Of a DNA stretch of 64,000 bases, positions 58,470 to 64,000 are shown in pieces (the stretch's first letter is position 1; every line of letters begins with the position of its first letter). The notes beneath the pieces were generated by a model that saw only the letters and a list, made by a program, of their open reading frames with translations, searched no databases and had not been told where the DNA came from. The translations under genes were made by a program, and so were the position numbers. Source of the stretch: Streptomyces spinosisporus (GTDB taxonomy: Bacteria; Actinomycetota; Actinomycetes; Streptomycetales; Streptomycetaceae); the NCBI RefSeq assembly GCF_022698145.1, contig NZ_JALDAX010000003.1:62001-126000 (forward strand), in the 5' to 3' direction.

Positions 58470-58798
58470 CAGACCTCCGGAACTTCGCGGACCCACGATG
58501 ACGGACCCCTGGAACCCCGCGGACCCCGGCGTACTGCGGCTGCCCTCCGGGCGGCTGGTGCGGGGGCAGGAGTGCGGCGCCCGCTTGACGGGCCGGCGCC
58601 CCACGCCCCGATGACGTACCACTTTCGGGGCGCCGGGGCCCGTACGCTGGGGCGATGACGGACCCTTGGAACCCCGCGGACCCCGGTGTGCTGCGGCTGC
58701 CCTCCGGGCGGCTGGTGCGGGGGCGCGGGCTGCGGCGCCCGCTCGACGGGTCGGCGCCGACGCCCTCGTACGCCCTCTATCTCCTCGGTCGTCAACCC
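58421..58798 (+). repeat. 189 bp tandem duplication spanning a gene junction
   Basis: Bases 58421-58470 (3' end of the regulator gene) recur at 58610-58659, both including GCCCGTACGCTGGGGCGATGAC. The copy relation continues into the start of the phosphatase gene. Inside the first copy a further 32-base duplication repeats the phosphatase start region (58466 and 58498). Copies have drifted by several substitutions and small indels. Confidence 0.85.
58498..58614 (+). pseudogene. Truncated 5' copy of the phosphatase-like gene
   Basis: An open frame of 38 codons starting MTDPWNPADPGVLRLPSGRL, identical over its first 23 residues (through RLVRG) to the gene at 58655. It then diverges (QECGARLTGRRPTPR) and stops at 58612. 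It lacks the catalytic P-loop and looks like debris of the local duplication, though it could still be translated as a short peptide. Confidence 0.75.
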
Positions 58799-59083
58799 CC
58801 GCCCGTTACCTGGGAGTTCCGGTGGATCCGCTGGCCGGACTTCCGGCTTCCCGCCGACCGCGCGGAGGCCCGCGCCGCGCTGACCGAGGCCTGGGAGCGG
58901 GCCGCGGGCGAGCGGGTGGAGATCGCCTGCGGCGGCGGGCGCGGGCGTACCGGGACCGCGCTGGCCTGCCTGGCCGTCCTGGACGGCGTGCCCGCCGAGG
59001 AGGCGGTGGACTTCGTGCGCAGCCACTACGACCGGCGGGCGGTGGAAACGCCGTGGCAGAAGCGGTATGTGCGGCGGTTCTAG
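58655..59083 (+). CDS. Protein-tyrosine-phosphatase-like protein
   Basis: A 142-residue cytosolic protein with the CX5R active-site loop CGGGRGRTGTALAC near residue 90, as in dual-specificity and tyrosine phosphatases. An aspartate that could act as general acid is in WPDFRLP. The short N-terminal region (MTDPWNPADPGVLRLPSGRLV) is duplicated upstream. Its start probably once overlapped the regulator stop as ATGA. The substrate is unknown. Confidence 0.83.
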   Translation: MTDPWNPADPGVLRLPSGRLVRGRGLRRPLDGSAPTPSYALYLLGRQPPPVTWEFRWIRWPDFRLPADRAEARAALTEAWERAAGERVEIACGGGRGRTGTALACLAVLDGVPAEEAVDFVRSHYDRRAVETPWQKRYVRRF

Positions 59084-59093
59084 TGGGTGACAG

Positions 59094-59975
59094 CTAGCGC
59101 AGCGTTTCGGCCACGATCGCCGCGGCTCCGGACAGCAGCGCGCCGTCCCAGGCCGCGTCCTGGTCCCGCTTCGTCGACAGCACCGCCACGACGACCGGAT
59201 CACCGTCGTCCGTCCAGGCGACGGCCACGTCGTTGGTGGTGCCGTAGGAGCCGGAGCCCGTCTTGTCGCCGACCGTCCAACTGGCGGGCAGGCCCGCGCG
59301 GATGCGGTGGTCGCCGGTGGTGTTGGTCAGCAGCCAGTGGGTGAGCCGGGCGCGGTCCGGGGCGTTCAGGGCGCAGCCGAGGACCAGTCGGGCGTAGCTG
59401 CCGCCGATCGCGCGGGGGCTCGTGGTGTCCGTACGGCGGCCCGGTTCGGCCGAGTTGAGTTCCGGCTCCCAGCGGTCGAGGCGGGTCACGCGGTCGCCGA
59501 GGGAGCGCGCGAAGCGGGTGATGGCGGTGGGGCCGCCGAGCAGGCGCAGCAGGAAGTTGCCGGCCGAGTTGTCGCTGTAGCGGATGGCGGCGTCGCAGAG
59601 TTCGGCGACCGTCATGCCGTGGGCCAGGTTCTCCTCCTTCCCCGTGATGGGGGCGCCGTCCACCAGGTCGTCCCGCGTGTAGTGGATCCGGCGGGCGAGG
59701 ACCTCGCCGTGCCGGTCCAGGTCGCGCAGTACGGCCGCGGCGGCGAGGGTCTTGAAGGTCGAGCACATGGGGAAGCGCTCGTCGGCCCGGTGGGCGACGG
59801 TTCTGCGCGTACGCAGGTTGTGCGCGAAGACGCCGAGCCGGGCGTCGTGCCGCCGCTCCAGGTCGCGCAGCGGGCCGGTGGTGGCATGGGCGGGCGTGGC
59901 ACGGGCGGGCGCGCTCGCGAGGAGCGCGGCGACGGTGGCGGTGCCTGCGGTGAGCAGGGTGCGTCGGCCTGTGAT
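59094..59975 (-). CDS. Class A beta-lactamase, apparent non-canonical start
   Basis: Secreted serine beta-lactamase with all catalytic motifs: STFK (in MCSTFKTLA), YSDNSAGN (SDN loop), RWEPELN (omega loop Glu) and DKTGSG (KTG). The signal peptide begins ITGRRTLLTAG, a twin-arginine type, and ends near ARATPAHA. No ATG, GTG, CTG or TTG lies in frame between the upstream stop and the signal peptide. AAGGAG at 59987-59982 is six bases before ATC 59975, the probable start, giving 293 residues. The first in-frame ATG (59768) falls at the catalytic motif and cannot be the start. Confidence 0.85.
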   Translation of the reverse strand: MTGRRTLLTAGTATVAALLASAPARATPAHATTGPLRDLERRHDARLGVFAHNLRTRRTVAHRADERFPMCSTFKTLAAAAVLRDLDRHGEVLARRIHYTRDDLVDGAPITGKEENLAHGMTVAELCDAAIRYSDNSAGNFLLRLLGGPTAITRFARSLGDRVTRLDRWEPELNSAEPGRRTDTTSPRAIGGSYARLVLGCALNAPDRARLTHWLLTNTTGDHRIRAGLPASWTVGDKTGSGSYGTTNDVAVAWTDDGDPVVVAVLSTKRDQDAAWDGALLSGAAAIVAETLR

Positions 59976-60114
59976 CGTGTTCTCCTTCGTCGATGGCGGA
60001 AGGCGGTCTTCGGTCCTCTTTCCCTTGATCGACGCCGTACGTCATTCCTTGGTTGCGCGGCCGTAGACCATCGGGGGACGGCGGACCGGGCCCGTGCTCG
60101 GCACAGTGAACGGC

Positions 60115-61227
60115 ATGGAGAAGACCAGGGGGATCAGCCGGGCGCACTTCCTCGCGGGAGCGGCGGCGCTCTCGGTCGCGGCGACGGTGCTTCCGTCCCG
60201 TCCGGCGGCGGCGTCCGGTGGCGGCCTGCGGCACCGCGGTGTCGTCTACACCGTCGGCGCGGGCGAGACACCGGGGACCGCGTGGAGCGCCGCCCGGATG
60301 CGCCGGGACATCGGCGCCATCAGGGACCGTCTGCACGCCGACACCGTCGACGTGACCGGTGACGGCGTCGAACGCCTCACCACCACGGCAGCCGAGGCTG
60401 CCGAGCGCGGGCTGCACGTCTGGCTGCAGCCGACCCTCGCGGACGCGCCGGAGCGGGACATCCTGGAGCACATGGCCGAGTGCGGCCGGTACGCGGAGCG
60501 GCTGCGGCGCCAGGGCGCGAGCGTCGACTTCAGCGTGGGCTGCGAGTTCTGGCTGTTCGTGCCCGGGATCGTGCCGGGCGAGACGGTCATGGAACGGGTG
60601 GAGAACCTGCTCAAGGGCAATGTCGACCCCGTGCGGATGCAGCGTGAGCTCGACCGTGTCACCGCGAAGGCGGCGGCGCTCGGCCGGTCCGTCTTCCACG
60701 GAAACCTCAGCTACGCCGCCGCCCAGGACGACACGGTCGACTGGCGGCTCTTCGACATCGTCGGCATCGACTACTACTCGTACTTCCGCCACCACGCCGA
60801 CTACGTACGGGAGTTGACGCAGTACCGGCGCTGGGGCAAGCCGCTCGCCATCACCGAGTTCGGCACCTGCACCTACGAGGGCGCACCCCAGGCGGGCGGC
60901 ATGGGCTGGAACGTCATCGACTACGACAAGGGCGAGATCAAGGGCGACCTGGTGCGCAGCGAGCACACGCAGGCCGTCCATCTCACCGACCTGGTACGGG
61001 TCTTCGAGTCGATGGGCCTGTACGCGGCGATGGCGTTCGAGTTCGTCACCCCGGACGCCCCGCATCGCCCCGACAACCCGAAGAAGGACCTCGACATGGC
61101 GAGCTACAGCATCACAAAGGCCATCAAGGACCGCCCCGACGACCCGCGTTCGAGCTGGCACTGGGAACCGAAGGAGGCGTTTTACGCATTGGCCCGGCAG
61201 TACGGCGGGTGCGCTCAGCAGCGGTAG
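60115..61227 (+). CDS. Secreted glycoside-hydrolase-like TIM-barrel protein
   Basis: A 370-residue protein with an export signal (KTRGISRAHFLAGAAALSVAATV, cleavage near RPAAA-SGG). The mature part looks like a (beta/alpha)8 barrel: RGVVYTVG, HADTVDVTG, LHVWLQPTL, SVGCEFWLF, GIDYYSYF and LAITEFGTC, where the two glutamates in CEFW and TEFG sit like the acid/base and nucleophile of clan GH-A enzymes. I cannot assign a family. CACAGT a few bases before the ATG may be a -10 element. It is convergent with the TAP hydrolase gene. Confidence 0.75.
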   Translation: MEKTRGISRAHFLAGAAALSVAATVLPSRPAAASGGGLRHRGVVYTVGAGETPGTAWSAARMRRDIGAIRDRLHADTVDVTGDGVERLTTTAAEAAERGLHVWLQPTLADAPERDILEHMAECGRYAERLRRQGASVDFSVGCEFWLFVPGIVPGETVMERVENLLKGNVDPVRMQRELDRVTAKAAALGRSVFHGNLSYAAAQDDTVDWRLFDIVGIDYYSYFRHHADYVRELTQYRRWGKPLAITEFGTCTYEGAPQAGGMGWNVIDYDKGEIKGDLVRSEHTQAVHLTDLVRVFESMGLYAAMAFEFVTPDAPHRPDNPKKDLDMASYSITKAIKDRPDDPRSSWHWEPKEAFYALARQYGGCAQQR

Positions 61228-61236
61228 ACGGGACTG

Positions 61237-62718
61237 CTAGCGGCAGTACACGTCCCGCCGCGGCCGTTCACCGGTGGCCAGGAAGCGGGAGGCCGTCGCG
61301 TCGCCGCACGCGGTGCCGTTGTCGAGGTAGGCGTCGTGGCCGGTGGAGTCGTTGGTCACCATGACGGTCCGGCGGCCGAGGGCCTCGCGCATTTTCAGGG
61401 CGCCGCTCAGCGGGGTCGCGACGTCGCGTTCGTTCTGGACGAGGAGGATGTTGGAGGGGCCCCGGTCGGTGATCCGCACCGGCGGCTGCTTCGGCTGCCA
61501 CGGCCAGGCGGCGCACATCAGGGCGTTGCGGGGCATGCCGGCGGTGAGAGGGTACTTGGCGCGGCTCTTCGCAACTCCCTTTTCGTACACGGCAGTCGAG
61601 CGTGGCCAGGCGGCGTCGTTGCAGATGGTGGCGGCGCCGACCGCGGTCATGGCCTGCGCCACGCTGTCCGGTAGCGTCTGCGGCGCGGGCAGGGGCGTGC
61701 CGTGCTGCGCGGCGAGGATCAGCTGGGCGAGCGCCGGGTAGTCGTCGGGGTCGTAGAGGCTGTTGAGCATGGACTGGCGCAGCACATTGCCGTTCAGCTC
61801 CTCGGGGTTGGCGCCGGGCCAGGGGATCGGCTCGCGGTCCAGGCGGGCGGCGAGCCGGAGGAAGAGCGGGCGCACCTCGGCGGCCGTGTCGGCCAGGCGG
61901 TACGGATTGCCGGGCGTGGAGGCCCACTTGGCGAACTCGGGGAAGTTGTCCTCGACGCCCACCTCGGTGATTTTCACCCAAGCGCGCTCCGGGTTGACGG
62001 GGTCGGGGTTGTCGTTGCTGTCGAGCACGATGCGGTCGGTGCGCCCGGGGAAGAGCTGGGCGTAGACCGCTCCGACGTACGTCCCGTACGAGACGCCCCA
62101 CGCGGACAGTTTCCGCTCGCCGAGGGCGGCCCGGATGCTGTCGACGTCGCGGGCGTTGTCGACGGTGCTGATGTGCCGCATCAGCTCACCGCCGTTGCGG
62201 GCGCAGGCGCTCGCCATGCGCCGGGCGGTGGCCAGGTTCCCGTCGATGGACCCGTCGGGCGCGGGCCACGGCCGCGAGGCGGTCAGGGCGAGGTCACGGT
62301 GTTCGAGCCCACAACTGGTGGTCGTTGAGGGAGCGTTGCCGCGCGGTGCGTATCCGATCAGGTCGTAGGTGTTGCGTACCGCCTGCGGCAGCTTCTGCCC
62401 CTTGCCGGAGGGGTCGTCGAGGCTCGACCCGCCGGGTCCTCCCGGGATGAGCAGCAGCGCGCCCCGGCGGGCGGACGGCTTCTCGGCGGGGATCCGGGAC
62501 AGGGCGAGGTCGATGGTCGATCCGTCGGGGCGGGCGTAGTCCATCGGGACCTTCAGCGTCGCGCACTCCTGGCGCGGGTCGAGTCCGGCGCCGTCGCAGG
62601 CGCCCCAGTTCAGGGCGGAGGACGCGTCGGCCGCGGACGCGCTCAGAGGTGTCAGTACACCGAAGACGATGCCGGAGGCGGCTGCGATCAGGGCGGCGCT
62701 CTTCGTGATCTCCTTCAT
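61237..62718 (-). CDS. Secreted alpha/beta hydrolase, TAP (tripeptidyl aminopeptidase) type
   Basis: A 493-residue secreted hydrolase of the SlpD/TAP family. The signal peptide ends near LSASA-ADA. The nucleophile elbow is GVSYGTYVG, preceded by LIPGGPGGSS (oxyanion hole). A TAP C-terminal domain contains LVQNERDVATP with the catalytic Asp and GHDAYLDNGTAC with the His. Several cysteines could form disulfides. In Streptomyces these enzymes clip peptides from protein N-termini. AGGAG-like bases lie before the ATG. Confidence 0.9.
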   Translation of the reverse strand: MKEITKSAALIAAASGIVFGVLTPLSASAADASSALNWGACDGAGLDPRQECATLKVPMDYARPDGSTIDLALSRIPAEKPSARRGALLLIPGGPGGSSLDDPSGKGQKLPQAVRNTYDLIGYAPRGNAPSTTTSCGLEHRDLALTASRPWPAPDGSIDGNLATARRMASACARNGGELMRHISTVDNARDVDSIRAALGERKLSAWGVSYGTYVGAVYAQLFPGRTDRIVLDSNDNPDPVNPERAWVKITEVGVEDNFPEFAKWASTPGNPYRLADTAAEVRPLFLRLAARLDREPIPWPGANPEELNGNVLRQSMLNSLYDPDDYPALAQLILAAQHGTPLPAPQTLPDSVAQAMTAVGAATICNDAAWPRSTAVYEKGVAKSRAKYPLTAGMPRNALMCAAWPWQPKQPPVRITDRGPSNILLVQNERDVATPLSGALKMREALGRRTVMVTNDSTGHDAYLDNGTACGDATASRFLATGERPRRDVYCR

Positions 62719-62759
62719 GCCTACGAGCCTCCCGGACCCGGCCCCCGTCTCCCATCCGG

Positions 62760-62792
62760 TCGACAGCCCTGTCGACAGGGGGGTTTACCCCC
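62760..62792. promoter_or_regulatory. Two adjacent palindromes upstream of the TAP hydrolase
   Basis: TCGACAGCCCTGTCGA (62760-62775) is a perfect 16-base palindrome and GGGGGTTTACCCCC (62779-62792) has 5 bp arms. Both lie in the 99-base gap between the ABC-2 permease gene and the hydrolase. They could be an operator or a terminator; position alone does not decide. Confidence 0.45.
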
Positions 62793-62817
62793 GCACTGCG
62801 GCAGGGCTGGTCATACG

Positions 62818-63648
62818 TCACACGTCCCGCCGGTCCACGACCACCACCGTCAGAATGGCCGCGACCCCCGCCCACACCGCGAACACGACCCACCCGCCGG
62901 TGACCGTGGTCGGGAACCTGGGCGTCAGGGTGAAGGGATGGTCGCCGTAGCCGGTGTCGACGAGCCGCACCCAGGCGTTGTACGGGAGCGCGTTGCGGAC
63001 GCAGGCCGTCCAGTGGTAGCGGTCCGTGACGAAGGCGGGCAGAAGCAGCAGGACGAGGGTGGTCAGGATCATCGTGGTCGCGCTGTGCCGGATCAGCGCA
63101 CCCATGCCCATGCCGACCAGGGCGCTCACCGGCGCGAGCAGCGCCGACGCCACGACCACGCGCCACGCGCCCGGGTGACCGATCGGCACGCCCAGGCCAC
63201 GGCCGTCCAGGATGGCCTGGGAGGCGGCATAGGAGGCGCCCGCGACGACCGCGCCGTAGACCGTCATCACCGCCGTCACCACGAGCACCTTGGCGCTCAT
63301 CAGCGCCCGCCGGTCGGGCACGGCGGTGAACGTCGTACGGATCTGGCCCGTCCCGTACTCGCCGACGACCGTGATCGCGCCGATGCCCGCGGTCGCCAGG
63401 ATCATCATCATCGCGGCGCCCACGGTGAAGGCGTCGCGCAGCGCCCAGTGGACGAACTCGCGGCGGATCAGCGCGTTGTAGTGCGGGTAGTTGGCGTAGT
63501 CGGCGCGGGCCGCGTTCGCGTTGAAGGCGATCAGGGCCAGGGCACACGAGCCGAGCGCCCAGTAAGTGGAGCGCAGGGAGCGGAGTTTGATCCACTCGGA
63601 GGCCAGCAGGTCGGTGAAGCGGGCGGCCGGGACGGCGAGGGTGGTCAT
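62818..63648 (-). CDS. ABC-2 type exporter permease
   Basis: A 276-residue membrane protein with six predicted helices. It has the ABC-2 pattern: a cytoplasmic N-terminus with WIKLRSLRSTYW before helix 1, and VVGEYGTGQIRTTFTAVPDRRALMSAKV between helices 2 and 3. Such permeases pair with the upstream ATPase to export lipids or antibiotics. The ATG lies in one copy of a 23-base tandem duplication that also holds the ATPase stop. Confidence 0.9.
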   Translation of the reverse strand: MTTLAVPAARFTDLLASEWIKLRSLRSTYWALGSCALALIAFNANAARADYANYPHYNALIRREFVHWALRDAFTVGAAMMMILATAGIGAITVVGEYGTGQIRTTFTAVPDRRALMSAKVLVVTAVMTVYGAVVAGASYAASQAILDGRGLGVPIGHPGAWRVVVASALLAPVSALVGMGMGALIRHSATTMILTTLVLLLLPAFVTDRYHWTACVRNALPYNAWVRLVDTGYGDHPFTLTPRFPTTVTGGWVVFAVWAGVAAILTVVVVDRRDV

Positions 63649-63685
63649 CGGGTCTCTCCTGCGGTGGTCATCGGGTCTCTCCCGC
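63640..63685 (-). repeat. 23-base tandem duplication at the ATPase/permease junction
   Basis: GGTGGTCATCGGGTCTCTCC plus three bases at 63640-63662 is repeated at 63663-63685 with one difference. On the gene strand each copy contains GAGACCCGATGACCACC. The upstream copy carries the ATPase stop TGA within ATGA and the downstream copy the permease ATG. Confidence 0.93.
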
Positions 63686-64000
63686 CGCGTACTCGACGCT
63701 GTCGGCGGTCAGTTCCATGAAGGCCGTCTCCAGCGAGGCCGACTGCGTGGTCAACTCGCGGAGCAGGACGCGGTGTTCGTGGGCGAGCTCGCCGACGCGG
63801 GCCGCACTCGCGCCGCGCACCCGCAGCGTCTCCTCGTCGTGCGGGGTCACCACCGCGCCCTCGGCCGTCAGTACGGCGGCCAGCCGGCCCGCGTCCGGCG
63901 AGCGCACCGTCACGGTCGGCGCCGTCCCGCGCGAGGCGAACTCTTCGAGGCTTTCGGCGGCGATGAGTTCGCCGCGGCCGATCACGACCAACTCGTCGGC
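63668..64000 (-). CDS. ABC transporter ATPase, C-terminal part
   Basis: The gene runs off the window, leaving only its 3' part. ADELVVIGRGELIAAESLEEF is the usual segment after the H-loop of daunorubicin-type exporter ATPases, and the remaining about 90 residues form the C-terminal domain (TVTVRSPDAGRLAAVLTAEG, ASLETAFMELT). It pairs with the ABC-2 permease that follows. Confidence 0.9.
   Translation of the reverse strand, partial: ADELVVIGRGELIAAESLEEFASRGTAPTVTVRSPDAGRLAAVLTAEGAVVTPHDEETLRVRGASAARVGELAHEHRVLLRELTTQSASLETAFMELTADSVEYAAGETR

Noticed and set aside
59094..59768. Beta-lactamase starting at ATG 59768
   Set aside because: That start would remove the signal peptide and the first beta strands and begin two residues before the catalytic serine.

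Overview
This 64 kb window is chromosomal DNA of a Streptomyces or a very close relative. The evidence is the very high G+C, the strong G/C bias at third codon positions, frequent GTG starts, and the conserved gene orders hemW / hrcA-dnaJ-rsmE / phoH-ybeY-CBS protein / era / leuA. I found only one in-frame TTA codon. There are no rRNA or tRNA genes, no CRISPR array, no insertion sequence and no prophage; the only likely foreign gene is a Uma2-type nuclease.

Layout. 1-9.4 kb: a truncated SpoIIE-type phosphatase gene, hemW, a Uma2 nuclease, DUF3097, a metallo-hydrolase, then the CIRCE-controlled hrcA-dnaJ heat-shock pair, a nitronate monooxygenase, rsmE and a VOC protein. 9.4-15.6 kb: a lipoprotein, tricorn protease, HIT protein, RNase Z and an adenine-deaminase-like enzyme. 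15.6-22.9 kb: an MFS exporter and an aldarate (glucarate) module consisting of a divergent IclR regulator, a KDG dehydratase-like protein, glucarate dehydratase, an ACS-family transporter and a PfkB kinase. 23-27.3 kb: phoH carrying a complete intein, then ybeY, a CorC-like CBS membrane protein and an MmcQ-like protein. 27.3-33.3 kb: a DHA2 drug exporter with a divergent XRE regulator, a cytidine-deaminase-like protein without zinc ligands, and three surface genes including a WxL protein and a DUF916 partner. 33.2-44.8 kb: glnK and amtB, era, an XRE regulator, an epimerase, a GH1 beta-glucosidase with its transporter, a protealysin-like protease with its emfourin inhibitor, the leuA leader peptide with leuA, and a TerB protein. 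44.8-45.75 kb: a gene-free stretch filled largely by a composite repeat array. 45.7-57.5 kb: an MMPL transporter, a two-component system and a sialidase, convergent with a lyase and a four-gene ABC importer. 57.7-64 kb: a FadR-type regulator, a tyrosine-phosphatase-like gene with a broken 5' duplicate, a class A beta-lactamase, a glycosidase-like secreted protein, a TAP-type hydrolase and an ABC-2 exporter cut by the window edge.

How the genes work together. The sialidase, the N-acetylneuraminate-lyase-like enzyme, the Sat-like importer with its diagnostic permease-ATPase fusion, and the divergent FadR-type regulator look like one sialic-acid scavenging locus. The IclR-kdgD-gudD-MFS-kinase block looks like sugar-acid catabolism. 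amtB-glnK carries an 11-bp-phased GlnR-like box array and serves nitrogen control.

The most unusual items are: (1) a PhoH intein whose residues fit the rare class 3 splicing mechanism; (2) a beta-lactamase gene with all catalytic motifs but no canonical start codon in its frame; (3) an in-frame, synonymously diverged second copy of the DnaJ tail behind a leaky-context UGA and a hairpin; (4) a roughly 680 bp composite repeat array next to terB that contains an inverted piece of terB; (5) a recurrent pattern of short tandem duplications placed on stop or start codons at gene junctions.
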